Assembly: GCF_003122365.1 (NCBI RefSeq)
Contig: NZ_CP029254.1
Coordinates: forward strand, 992,001-1,056,000
Direction: 5' to 3'
Origin: Streptomyces spongiicola
GTDB lineage: Bacteria; Actinomycetota; Actinomycetes; Streptomycetales; Streptomycetaceae
Length of the DNA: 64,000 bases
The first letter of the stretch is position 1; every line of letters begins with the position of its first letter. Below are positions 1 to 8,700 of this stretch, piece by piece. The notes below the pieces were generated by a model. That model saw only the letters and a list, made by a program, of their open reading frames with translations, did no database searches and had not been told where the DNA came from. A program made the translations under genes and the position numbers.

Positions 1-217
1 AATCGTCGGCCGCCCGGTTCAGAACGTCGGCGGCGATACCCGCCGCCGCGGGGCTCTCCTCGACCGCCCTGCGGATCTCCTCCTCGGAGCAGTAGCGCGC
101 CAGCGCCTTCCGGAGGTACGCCTCCCGGTGGATCCGCACGCCCGGAAGCCTGGCCGAACCCACCAGCACCGCGGAGAAGCGCGACTCGGGGTTCTCGCTC
201 ACCTTGCCCTGATTCAT
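1..217 (-). CDS. Hypothetical protein, N-terminal part (runs off the left edge)
   Basis: The first 72 residues of a minus-strand gene that continues beyond base 1. It starts at an ATG (215-217) and reads MNQGKVSENPESRF, followed by a VGSARLPGVRI stretch and a helical, charged segment. I do not recognise the family with confidence; the look is that of a soluble Streptomyces protein of unknown role. It is codirectional with the DUF397/regulator array but separated from it by the array's last terminator, so it is probably transcribed from its own promoter in the 218-450 gap, where I see no other gene. Confidence 0.6.
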   Translation of the reverse strand, partial: MNQGKVSENPESRFSAVLVGSARLPGVRIHREAYLRKALARYCSEEEIRRAVEESPAAAGIAADVLNRAADD

Positions 218-453
218 GGCAGGAACCTACAGTAACTCCGCCTTAGAATGGGCTGGTTCGACTCATCTGGTCCGGACCGCCGGGTAGGCGCGGCGGCGGG
301 CCGGTGGGAATGGCCGACGGGGCGGGCCGGTCGCAGCGCGCGGCCCGTGCGGCGCGGTCAGGCGGTCGGCGTTGCCCTGCCCACCGTGGCTGCGGACCGG
401 TCACCGGGCGCACCAGCGGCACCGAAGGTGCGGCGCAAGACAGGAACGCTCAC

Positions 454-485
454 GGGCCTCGGCAGGCGCGTGCCCGCCGAGGCCC
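454..485 (-). terminator. Hairpin terminator of array module 1
   Basis: A perfect 10-bp GC stem (454-463 with 476-485) around a 12-nt loop lies 21 bp past the stop codon of the first DUF397 gene. There is no T-run, as is usual in Streptomyces. It is unrelated in sequence to the hairpins of the other three modules, which suggests that this copy carries the original downstream flank of the locus. Confidence 0.6.
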
Positions 486-506
486 CTGCGACGGCCGCCT
501 CTCCCG

Positions 507-710
507 TCAGACTGCCGCGAAGTGGACGAACGCGGTCCACGCCGCGGGTGCCACGGTCAGTGCGGCTCGGGCCGTGTCCTTCGAGTCGCGGACGTGGACG
601 GCGCCTGGTCCTGAGGCGACCTCGACGCACTCCCCGCCTTCCTCGCTGCTGTAGCTGCTCGTGCGCCATACCAACTGGTCTATGTGCGTCTGACTTACGT
701 GCACGCTCAT
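507..710 (-). CDS. DUF397 protein, array module 1
   Basis: A 67-residue acidic protein with the DUF397 pattern: VWRTSSYS near residue 14, GGECVEVA near 25, VHVRDSKD near 38 and a C-terminal WTAFVHFA. In whiJ-type loci of Streptomyces such small proteins are encoded next to a WhiJ-like XRE regulator and are thought to bind or modulate it; that partner role is known for the family, not shown here. Its ATG overlaps the stop of the regulator by four bases (ATGA, 707-710), so translation is probably coupled. It differs from the other three copies mainly in its first 15 residues and at the last residue. Confidence 0.9.
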   Translation of the reverse strand: MSVHVSQTHIDQLVWRTSSYSSEEGGECVEVASGPGAVHVRDSKDTARAALTVAPAAWTAFVHFAAV

Positions 711-1537
711 GGCTCTCCCAGCAACTTCTCTACATACGTTGATGATTCCCGGGGTGTCAGGGCCTGCGCGCTGATGATCCCGTACTTGGCCTCCAGCGCA
801 CGGACGCGGTCCCGCTCCGTCTGCAGGCGGCTCACGTTCTGTACCTCAACGTACGCGATCCTCCGCCCTTCCCTCGTCTCGATCAAGGTGAAGGGACCAG
901 CCATGCCGGCGTTCTCCTCACGGTCGAGCGGCATCACCTGGACCTCGATGTTCCGCCGCTCCCTCATCAGGAGGATGTGCTCAAGCTGGCCACGCAGGAT
1001 GCCTCGGCCGCCGACGGGACGTCTCAGCACGGCTTCATCGATGACAAAGCCGGCAAGCGGGGCATCACTGCCGGACAAGATCTCCTGCCGAGCCAGGCGG
1101 GCTCCCACGCGTTGCTCGATCAGTTCGTCGTCCATGGGTGGCCGCATCATCATGAAGACGGCTCGCGCGTACTCCTCGGTCTGCAGGAGTCCTGGCACAG
1201 CCTGGTTTGCGTAGACGTGCAGCTCGACGGCCTCGGACTCCAGCTTCGCCGCGTCCCGGAAGAACGTCGGGTACTGGGACCGAGCCACCTCCTCCTTGCC
1301 TGCGAGCAGCACCCCGCCCGCCCCGAGCAGGTCATCCGCCTGGTCGATGAACCTCGACGGCGGGATGCGTCTCCCCTGCTCGAACGCCGCGATGGTCGAA
1401 GCCGAGTACCCGGTCAGCGACCCGAAACCCACCCGATCCAGTTCCGCCCGTTCCCGAAACAGCTTCAACTGCCGCCCGAACACCGACAGGATGCCCGCCC
1501 CGACCTCGCTCTCCGGCTGACGAACCTCGTCGTTCAC
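707..1537 (-). CDS. WhiJ-like XRE regulator with DUF5753 domain, array module 1
   Basis: A 276-residue DNA-binding regulator. An XRE-type helix-turn-helix fills about residues 13-60 ([20 protein letters not shown] contains the recognition helix), and a DUF5753 domain follows to the C-terminus ([14 protein letters not shown], then GPFTLIET and RRIAYVE). Families of this kind include WhiJ and Scr1, which act in development and secondary metabolism together with a DUF397 partner and an RsbW-like ATPase. I place the start at a GTG (1537) because GGAGGAG sits six bases upstream; an in-frame codon 20 residues earlier lies in the conserved promoter region. All motifs are intact, so this is one of two likely functional copies. 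Confidence 0.9.
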   Translation of the reverse strand: MNDEVRQPESEVGAGILSVFGRQLKLFRERAELDRVGFGSLTGYSASTIAAFEQGRRIPPSRFIDQADDLLGAGGVLLAGKEEVARSQYPTFFRDAAKLESEAVELHVYANQAVPGLLQTEEYARAVFMMMRPPMDDELIEQRVGARLARQEILSGSDAPLAGFVIDEAVLRRPVGGRGILRGQLEHILLMRERRNIEVQVMPLDREENAGMAGPFTLIETREGRRIAYVEVQNVSRLQTERDRVRALEAKYGIISAQALTPRESSTYVEKLLGEP

Positions 1538-1736
1538 GCCGCAGCTCCTCCCGTACGACCACCACAGCCACCGATCCTGAGACCAACGCGCCGTCACGGA
1601 CCCCGGTCACGCCACACCCCGCACACAAGCACACCGCCCACACACACAACCCGTACCCGTCAGCGCATCAACCCTGGTCAACGCTACGCAGACTCCGCCA
1701 CCGTCGACCCCATGGAGTCGCGCTGGGACGTGCGCA

Positions 1737-1768
1737 GGCCCCCGGCAGGCATGTGTCTGCCGGGGGCC
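1737..1768 (-). terminator. Hairpin terminator of array module 2
   Basis: A perfect 12-bp stem (1737-1748 with 1757-1768) with an 8-nt loop lies just past the module 2 DUF397 gene. The same hairpin recurs at 2601-2638 and 3876-3907, each time between a DUF397 stop and the promoter region of the next regulator. It should insulate the modules from each other. Confidence 0.75.
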
Positions 1769-1787
1769 CACCTGGATGCCACCCCTG

Positions 1788-1991
1788 TCAGCGCGCCGCG
1801 AAGTGCACGAACGCGGTCCACGCCGCGGGTGCAACATCCAGTGCGGCTCGGGCTGTGTCCTTCGAGTCGCGGACGTGGACGGCGCCTGGCCCTGAGGCGA
1901 CCTCGACGCACTCCCCGCCGTCACCAGCGCTGTAGGTGCTCTTGAGCCATACCAGTCCGTCCCGGCCAGGGCCGACCGTTACTCCGCTCAT
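1788..1991 (-). CDS. DUF397 protein, array module 2
   Basis: A 67-residue DUF397 protein with [18 protein letters not shown] near its N-terminus and an intact VHVRDSKD core. From residue 18 on it is almost identical to the module 4 copy and differs from it mainly before that. Its ATG overlaps the end of the truncated module 2 regulator by four bases. Because that regulator has lost its DNA-binding half, this protein has no intact cognate partner unless it works with a regulator from another module. Confidence 0.88.
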   Translation of the reverse strand: MSGVTVGPGRDGLVWLKSTYSAGDGGECVEVASGPGAVHVRDSKDTARAALDVAPAAWTAFVHFAAR

Positions 1992-2448
1992 CTCTCTCCC
2001 AACAGCTTCTCGATCAACGCGCGGGACTCTTCCGGAGTGTGAGCCTGTGCGCGCAGGGACCCGTACGTACGCTCAAGCTCCCGGACCCTCTGGCGCTCCG
2101 TGTGGACACGGCTGTCGCCCTGCACTTCCATGTAAGCGATCCTGCGCCCATCATGTGTCTCCATCAAGGTGAACGGGCCAGCAAGGTCGGCATGTTCCTG
2201 ACGAGACAATGGCATCGCCTGGATCACCACATTGCGCTTCTCCGCAATCAGCAGGAGCTGCTCCAACTGCCCCCGCCATAACGCCTCACCACCGAGTGGC
2301 CGAAGCAGGACAGCCTCCTCGATCACAAAACTCAGATGCGGCACCGGGCGTCGGGAGAAGACCTCCTGCCGTGCCAGGCGTGCTGCTACTCGCTGTTCCA
2401 TGAGCGCTTCGTCCAGCAGTGGTTGCCACATGGCGAACACCGCTCGCG
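1988..2448 (-). pseudogene. Truncated WhiJ-like regulator, array module 2 (N-terminus deleted)
   Basis: Only the C-terminal half of the DUF5753 regulator remains (about 150 residues from FAMWQPLLDEALMEQR onward). At base 2448 the coding sequence jumps straight into the promoter-proximal sequence that lies upstream of the intact copies (AGACCAACGCG). Compared with module 4 about 412 bp are missing: the start, the helix-turn-helix and the first part of DUF5753. An open frame runs on into the former promoter region, but it has no homologous protein sequence, so I treat this as a broken gene. The surviving part is closest to module 4. Confidence 0.85.
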
Positions 2449-2600
2449 AGACCAACGCGCCGTCACGGACCCCGGTCACGCCACGCCCCGCACACAAGCA
2501 CACCGCCCACACACAGCCCAGATCCGAGAGGGCATCAACCCTGGCCACCGCTACACAGAGTTCGCCACCGTCGACCCCATGGAGTCGCGCTGGGACGTGC

Positions 2601-2638
2601 GCAGGCCCCCGGCAGGCATGTGTCTGCCGGGGGCCTGC
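2601..2638 (-). terminator. Hairpin terminator of array module 3
   Basis: The best-preserved copy of the inter-module hairpin: a perfect 15-bp stem (2601-2615 with 2624-2638) around an 8-nt loop, directly downstream of the module 3 DUF397 gene. Confidence 0.75.
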
Positions 2639-2654
2639 CTGGGTGCCACCCCTG

Positions 2655-2849
2655 TCAGCGCGCCGCGAAGTGCACGAACGCGGTCCACGCCGCGGGGTCT
2701 ACCGTCAGCGCGGCTCGGGCCGTGTCCTTCGAGTCACGGACGTGGACCGTGGCGGGGCGGACGGAGACCTCGACGCATTCGCCGCCCGCGCCACTGCTGT
2801 AGGTGCTCTTGAACCAAGCCGACTCGGGTACAGGCTGTTCGACGTTCAT
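2655..2849 (-). CDS. DUF397 protein, array module 3
   Basis: A 64-residue DUF397 protein, three residues shorter than its paralogues and the most divergent of the four: MNVEQPVPESAWFKSTYS at the start and ECVEVSVRPATVHVRD in the core where the others read [16 protein letters not shown]. It overlaps the intact module 3 regulator by ATGA (2846-2849). The change in the middle of the domain hints at a distinct binding partner specificity, which is inference. Confidence 0.88.
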   Translation of the reverse strand: MNVEQPVPESAWFKSTYSSGAGGECVEVSVRPATVHVRDSKDTARAALTVDPAAWTAFVHFAAR

Positions 2850-3676
2850 CTCTCTCCAAGCAACTTCTCGACGAAGGCCAGCGACTCGCGCGGAGTGAGC
2901 GCTTGAGCCCGAAGGAGTCCGTACTGCTCCTCAATCTCCCGAACTGGCTTCCGCGCCGTGTAGAGGCGGCTGTCCTGCTGAGCCTCCACGTACGCGATCC
3001 TCCGCCCTTCCTTCGTCTCGATCAAGGTGAACGGACCAGCCAGTCCGGCGTGCTCGTCCCGCTCGGTCGGCAGCACCTGGATCTCCACGTTACGCCGGTG
3101 GCCGTGGAGCAGAAACTGCTCCAACTGGCCACGCATGATGCCCCACCCGCCCAGTGGCCGACGCAGGACCGACTCCTCGATGACGAAGCTGATGGTGGGC
3201 AACTGCGTGCGGCAGAAGATCTCCTGCCGGGCCAGACGTGCCGTCACCCTCTGCTCGACCACGTCCTCGTGCAGGAGAGGCCGCCAGTTGATGAACACCG
3301 ACCGCGCATACTCTTCGGTCTGCAGGAGTCCTGGCACAGCCTGGTTTGCGTAGACGTGCAGCTCGACGGCCTCGGACTCCAGCTTCGCCGCGTCCCGGAA
3401 GAACGTCGGGTACTGGGACCGAGCCACCTCCTCCCTGCCTGCGAGCAGCACCCCGCCCGCCCCGAGCAGGTCATCCGCCTGGTCGATGAACCTCGACGGC
3501 GGGATGCGTCTCCCCTGCTCGAACGCGGCAATGGTCGAGGCCGAGTACCCGGTCAGCGACCCGAAGCCCACCCGATCCAGTTCCGCCCGTTCCCGAAACA
3601 GCTTCAACTGCTTCCCGAACACGGACAGGATGCCCGCCCCGACCTCGTTCTCCGGCTGACGAACCTCGTCGTTCAC
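2846..3676 (-). CDS. WhiJ-like XRE regulator with DUF5753 domain, array module 3
   Basis: A 276-residue intact paralogue of the module 1 regulator. The first 150 residues (helix-turn-helix and early DUF5753) are nearly identical to module 1, while the C-terminal half differs at many positions (FINWRPLLHEDVVEQRV against [17 protein letters not shown]). The start is a GTG at 3676 with GGAGGAG six bases upstream, as in module 1. The identical DNA-binding halves imply that both intact regulators recognise the same operators, while the variable halves probably set signal or partner choice. Confidence 0.9.
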   Translation of the reverse strand: MNDEVRQPENEVGAGILSVFGKQLKLFRERAELDRVGFGSLTGYSASTIAAFEQGRRIPPSRFIDQADDLLGAGGVLLAGREEVARSQYPTFFRDAAKLESEAVELHVYANQAVPGLLQTEEYARSVFINWRPLLHEDVVEQRVTARLARQEIFCRTQLPTISFVIEESVLRRPLGGWGIMRGQLEQFLLHGHRRNVEIQVLPTERDEHAGLAGPFTLIETKEGRRIAYVEAQQDSRLYTARKPVREIEEQYGLLRAQALTPRESLAFVEKLLGER

Positions 3677-3875
3677 GCCGCAGCTCCTCCCGTACGACCA
3701 CCACAGCCACCGATCCTGAGACCAACGCGCCGTCACGGACCCCGGTCACGCCACACCCCGCACACAAGCACACCGCCCACACACACAGCGCGTACCCGTC
3801 AGCGCATCACCCCTGGCCAACGCTCCGCAGACTCCGCCACCGTCAACCCCATGGAGTCTCGCTGGGACGTGCGCA

Positions 3876-3907
3876 GGCCCCCGGCAGGCATGTGTCTGCC
3901 GGGGGCC
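3876..3907 (-). terminator. Hairpin terminator of array module 4
   Basis: Third copy of the inter-module hairpin, a 12-bp perfect stem (3876-3887 with 3896-3907), downstream of the module 4 DUF397 gene. Confidence 0.75.
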
Positions 3908-3926
3908 CACCTGGATGCCACCCCTG

Positions 3927-4130
3927 TCAGCGCGCCGCGAAGTGCACGAACGCGGTCCACGCCGCGGGTGCAACATCCAGTGCGGCTCGGGCTGTGTCCT
4001 TCGAGTCGCGGACGTGGACGGCGCCTGGCCCTGAGGCGACCTCGACGCACTGGCCCCCGTCACCTGCGCTGTAACTGCTCGTGAACCACACCGGGCCAGT
4101 GGTGTCCGGCCTGCCCTTGTCCCCGCTCAT
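3927..4130 (-). CDS. DUF397 protein, array module 4
   Basis: A 67-residue DUF397 protein. Residues 20 to the end match module 2 except for GGQCVEV in place of GGECVEV; the N-terminus (MSGDKGRPDTTGPVWFTSSYS) is its own. It overlaps the module 4 regulator by ATGA (4127-4130). That regulator is interrupted by an amber codon, so translational coupling to this gene is probably lost unless translation restarts at the internal ATG at 4732. Confidence 0.88.
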   Translation of the reverse strand: MSGDKGRPDTTGPVWFTSSYSAGDGGQCVEVASGPGAVHVRDSKDTARAALDVAPAAWTAFVHFAAR

Positions 4131-4957
4131 CTCTCTCCCAACAGCCTCTCGATCAAAGCCAGCGATTCTGCCGGCGTGTGGGCCTGCGCGCGAAGGATTC
4201 CGTACGTACGCTCAAGTTCGCGCACCTTGCGACGTTCCGTGTGGACACGGCTGTCGCCCTGCACTTCCGTGTAAGCGATCCTGCGCCCATCACGTGTCTC
4301 CATCAAGGTGAACGGGCCAGCAAGGCCAGCATGTTCCTGACGGGACAATGGCATCGCCTGGATCACCACATTGCGCTTCTCCGAAATCAGCATGAGGTGC
4401 TCCAGCTGGCCACGCCAGACAGCCTCCCCACCGAGTGGCCGAAGCAGGACAGCCTCCTCGATCACAAAACTCAGATGCGGCACCGGGCGTCGGGAGAAGA
4501 CCTCCTGCCGTGCCAGGCGTGCTGCTACTCGCTGTTCCATGAGCGCTTCGTCCAGCAGTGGTTGCCACATGGCGAATACCGCTCGCGCGTACTCCTCGGT
4601 CTGCAACAGGCCGTTGACCAGCTGAGTGTCATAAACATGCAGTTCAACGGCCTCAGCCTCCAGCTTGGCCGCGTCCCGGAAGAACGTCGGGTACTGGGAC
4701 CGAGCCACCTCCTCCTTGCCTGCGAGCAGCACCCCGCCCGCCCCGAGCAGGTCATCCGCCTGGTCGATGAACCTCGACGGCGGGATGCGTCTCCCCTACT
4801 CGAACGCCGCGATGGTCGAGGCCGAGTACCCGGTCAGCGACCCGAAGCCCACCCGATCCAGTTCCGCCCGTTCCCGAAACAGCTTCAACTGCCGCCCGAA
4901 CACCGACAGGATGCCCGCCCCGACCTCGTTCTCCGGCTGACGAACCTCGTCGTTCAC
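4127..4957 (-). pseudogene. WhiJ-like regulator with amber mutation, array module 4
   Basis: The full-length equivalent of the module 1 and 3 regulators, with the same GTG start (4957) and RBS, but codon 54 is TAG (4796-4798) where both intact copies have CAG (the Gln of AFEQGRR just after the helix-turn-helix). One base change (G to A on the + strand) explains it. A second frame from an internal ATG (4732, 201 residues) could yield a DUF5753-only protein. This copy sits beside the ATPase gene and may be the original member of the array. A sequencing error is possible but the rest of the frame is clean. Confidence 0.85.
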
Positions 4958-5131
4958 GCCGCAGCTCCTCCCGTACGACCACCACAACCACCGATCCTGA
5001 GACCAACGCGCCGTCACGGACCCCGGTCACGCCACACCCCGCACACAAGCACACCGCCCACGCACACAGCCCGGATCCGAGTGGGCATCAACCCTGGTCA
5101 ACACTCCGCAGACTCCGCCACCGTCGACCCC

Positions 5132-5722
5132 ATGAAGTCAGCAACTCCCCCGAACGGGCACAACCCGCAGCGCCCACCGTCTGAACGCGAGTTCACCATG
5201 CGCTTCACCTCGACGCCTCGCGGTGCCCGCCTCGCCCGCCGGCTCGTCTCACACCGCATGGACGACTGGGGGCACCCCTACACGACCCCGGTCAACGAGA
5301 CACTCACTCTCATCACGGCAGAACTCACCGCCAACGCCGTGCGGCACGGCCACGTCCCCGGGCGGGACTTCCGCGTTCGACTCACCCTGGCTGAGGGCAC
5401 CTTCCGCATCGAGGTGACCGACACCCGAGCCGAGAAGCAGCCCCCGTCGACTCCCCCGACCCCCGACCCATCATCCGAGTCCGGCCGGGGCCTCCACCTC
5501 GTCGCCGCTCTCGCGGACGACTGGGGTGTCAGCCCGCGTCTGGCGGCCCCGGGGAAGACCGTGTGGGCGGAGCTGCGCGCACGGCAACACGGCCACCCGG
5601 TCACGCAGCGGGTGGCCCCTGATCCGACGGACGTCGATCTCCTGCTGGCTACTGCTTCACTGCTGCGCGACGGCCCCGGGGCGCGGCCGGAGGACGCCAG
5701 CCACGGAGATCGTTGTCGGTGA
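5132..5722 (+). CDS. RsbW-like ATP-binding protein (GHKL ATPase, anti-sigma-factor kinase family)
   Basis: A 196-residue protein with a HATPase_c_2 fold: the N box LITAELTANAVRHG (about residues 62-75), a VTDT G1-like motif near 101 and GRGLHLVAALADDWG near 126-140. Such proteins are the third member of whiJ/abaA-type loci; most bind ATP and are annotated as anti-sigma-factor kinases, though few have a known target. I start at the ATG 5132, because the same sequence is preserved in each array spacer; an ATG at 5198 is an alternative. It is divergent from the module 4 regulator, sharing its promoter region, and its 3' end overlaps the 3' end of pglX by 74 bp on the other strand. Confidence 0.85.
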   Translation: MKSATPPNGHNPQRPPSEREFTMRFTSTPRGARLARRLVSHRMDDWGHPYTTPVNETLTLITAELTANAVRHGHVPGRDFRVRLTLAEGTFRIEVTDTRAEKQPPSTPPTPDPSSESGRGLHLVAALADDWGVSPRLAAPGKTVWAELRARQHGHPVTQRVAPDPTDVDLLLATASLLRDGPGARPEDASHGDRCR

Positions 5723-8700
5723 GTCCGTGCTCGCCCTGCTTCTGGTGGCGGTAACCGGCGAAGAAGTCCGCCGGGGAACCGCTGTAGAGCATGTCGAACT
5801 CGTCGTGCCACTGGCCCAGCCACGGCTGGAGTTCCAGCAGGCCGGCGAGGAACGGCGTGATCTCCTCGGTGGACAGCACGGTGTTGGTGAAGTACGTGGC
5901 GAGCGCCTGCGCCTGCTCCCGGTGGTCCCAGCCGGCCCACCCGCACAGCTCGGGGGTGGCGGCGTTGGTCTGCCCGTAGGAGATGAACCGCTCCTTGGGC
6001 ACGTCGAGCTTGCCGCGCGCCTTCCAGTAGGAGGGGCGGAGGAAGTCGGCCGAGGTGTACTTGGGCGGCACGGGGATGGAGTCCCGGATCTTCTGCTTGG
6101 AAGACTCGTCGGGGGCGGCGTCCTCCTTGCGCTGGAGGTCCCACACCTCTTCCCAGTCAGCGCGCTTCTTGAGGCCGGAGGGCTTGTAGCGCAGGGCGGA
6201 GAGGAACGGCACATGCTCGTCGGTGATCAGCTCGGCGACGACCTTCGCGAGTTCCTTGCGGGGCGCGTAGAGCTTGGCGACGGAGACGAAGTCCTCGTCA
6301 CGGGAGAGGGCGTCGGTGAGCCTGGCCAGGGTGAGGATGCTGGGCTGACCGTTCTCGTCGAACCAGTAGTCGCGGTTCTCCATCCGGTCGAGCAGCCAGG
6401 ACCGCAGGGCCTTCTCCTGGAGCGCGTCCCAACCCTCGGTAGCCCAACGGCGCTTGTACTCGGGGCGCTCGACCATGCCGATGGCTCGGTTCGACTCGAT
6501 GGCGTCGATCCGCTTCTGGACGACTTCGCGGTAGGAAGCGGGCCAGTGGGCCGGGATTTCGGTGATGGGCTCAAACTTGTGGTTGTGATGCCCAAACCAT
6601 GAGGTACTGACCTCACCACGTTCCCATTTGCGGGCAAGCACGATCGCGAATGCTCGTTCGGCAGGGGAAACCAAAGGAACATCCTCGGCGGACGCAATGA
6701 TCTCCTGCTCAAGAAGACCGTAGAGAGCGTAGACCTGCCAATCCAGTTCCTCTTGTGTTGCAATCATGCGGCCGCGGATAGTCTCCCACTTCTCGCGCCC
6801 CTCGCGTAGCGAACTCGCAGTAGGCGCATTCTTGCGGGAAGCGACAGAGGAGGGGCTAGTCATGACTAGCTCCTGTGCAAGACCGTCAAGAGCAGTTCCT
6901 AGCCTCGACGGAAACTCGGAAGGAATCGGGAATTCCTCCAGCTTGGTTCCCGTGAACTCGAAGCGGTGCTCCCACGGTTCATCGGCTCCTGCCCCGTCCG
7001 CACCAGGCCGCCCCTTATCATGGCTGACCTGCCGGAGCCAGAACCCAGCCGTAGAGCTGTTGAGCAGCCCAAGCAATTGCAGATGCTCCTCCTCGCTCGC
7101 CCCCTCCCGTAACTTGATCACTGGCGCGGATTGCTTGAACACCTTCCCACCTCGGTCCAGCACGAAGTGGTTATGCGTGGCGACAAACGAAAAGGTGATT
7201 GTCCAAGGATGGGCGCCGGGGCTTGGAGTGGTCTGATGCCATTCGTACCATCGGCGACCATCTGTGAAATATGTTCCCTTAGAGAAGGTGGCGCGATTCC
7301 CCATAGCAGTTCGTCCCGGCCACAACCACATGTATGCCCGCGACCCCTGGGGCAGCTCGCGAAGTATCAAGTTGTCGGTGTATGGAAAGAAGCTGTACGT
7401 ATCGCCATCCCGCCTCCAGTCCCGTAATTCGTCACCAAGCACCAAGTCCTTACCGAAGTCTTCCTCTCCCCCACGCCGCACCCAGGCTGCCCGAGTTGTC
7501 AACATGATGTCGTCAGCATTTGTCATGCCGAAGACTCCAAGTCGACTGGCCAAGGACGAAAGCTCGGCTATGCAAGCTACGTTGAGCCGCTCGACCATCT
7601 CGAGTCCGCCATCAGCCAGAATCCACGGCTGACGCCCGAAGTGCTTAACCCTCTCGAGGTCATCCACTGATACCCACTGACTCACCGAACCGGGCCTGTC
7701 AATCTGCTCGACGATCGCCCGCCAGACCAGCCCCTCCTCTGCGTTGTCCGGCGCGGACGGCTCACCCTGCACACTGCGAACAGTTCGGATTACCGGCGTT
7801 CGCCCGTCGCCGCCTCGCTGCCTGCCCACGAGAATGACGGTCGGAGTCCCGTGCCCTGGAATGTAGGCTCCCGAGGTGTCTATGACCTCAGTCAGTTCAA
7901 CGGCATGCCCGAAGTACCCCTCGATGAGCTTCGTCCCGAACTCCCTTTTCATGAAGGAGTTCGCGGTGATCTGCCCGACCAAGCCGTAGCCGCGCCCCTC
8001 AGCATCTCCACGCTGGGCCAGCTCAAAGAACCGCTGCGCGAAGGGCACCGACAGCGCGTACTTACCCGCACACGCCGGATACAGCTCTCGGTACAGCTCG
8101 TTGAGCTTCTTGTCCTTCACCGTGATGTAGGGCGGGTTACCCACCACCACGTGATACCGCCCCGGACGCAAGATCTCCGGATACTCGTGCACGTCCTCTG
8201 TGGCGTATTTGAACTCGGTCAACTCGTCAGCCAAGTCCTCTTCCGCCTCACCGAAGAGGTTGCCCTGCTGCGAGCCCCGAGCCTTGATGAGCGAGTCCCC
8301 CACCGCCAGATGAACCGGCCACTCGTACCTCGCCGCCTCCCCCAGCGTCCGCACCCCACTCGCCGCCATAGCCGCCACCAACAACCGGAACCGCGCAATA
8401 GCCACCGCGAACGGGTTGATATCCACCCCGTGCACCGAGTCCAGCGCAGCCGCTACCCGCTCATGCACGTCCTTCCCCGGCTGCCCCTCCCCCCACAGCC
8501 GCACCAGCCGCCGGAACGCCCCCAGCACGAAGTGCCCCGACCCACACGTAGGGTCGATCATCTTCAGTTCCTCGTACCCGAACTCCCGCACCGCCGGGTT
8601 CATCGTCCGGTCGAGGATGAACTCCTCCACGAACTCCGGCGTCTGGAGCAGCGCATACGTCTTCCGGGCGGCCTCGCTCAGGTCCTGGTACAGGTCCCCC

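Larger units (their letters stand above)
507..5140. repeat. Four-fold tandem array of the regulator-DUF397 module
   Basis: Four direct copies of a unit of about 1.28 kb (0.87 kb for the deleted copy). Each holds promoter region, regulator, DUF397 gene and terminator. The spacers before modules 1, 2 and 3 end in a conserved GTCGACCCCATG or GTCAACCCCATG, which equals the start codon region of the ATPase gene at 5132. The duplicated unit therefore included the 5' tip of the divergent ATPase gene, cut after about two codons and joined to the hairpin of the next copy. Homologous recombination between units explains the 412-bp deletion in module 2. Confidence 0.85.

Noticed and set aside
248..742. 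164-codon + frame at the left end
   Set aside because: Arg/Pro-rich and antisense to the first DUF397 gene; no RBS.
2903..4084. 393-codon + strand frame over array modules 3 and 4
   Set aside because: It is antisense to two clear genes and repeats with the array; no protein-like sequence.
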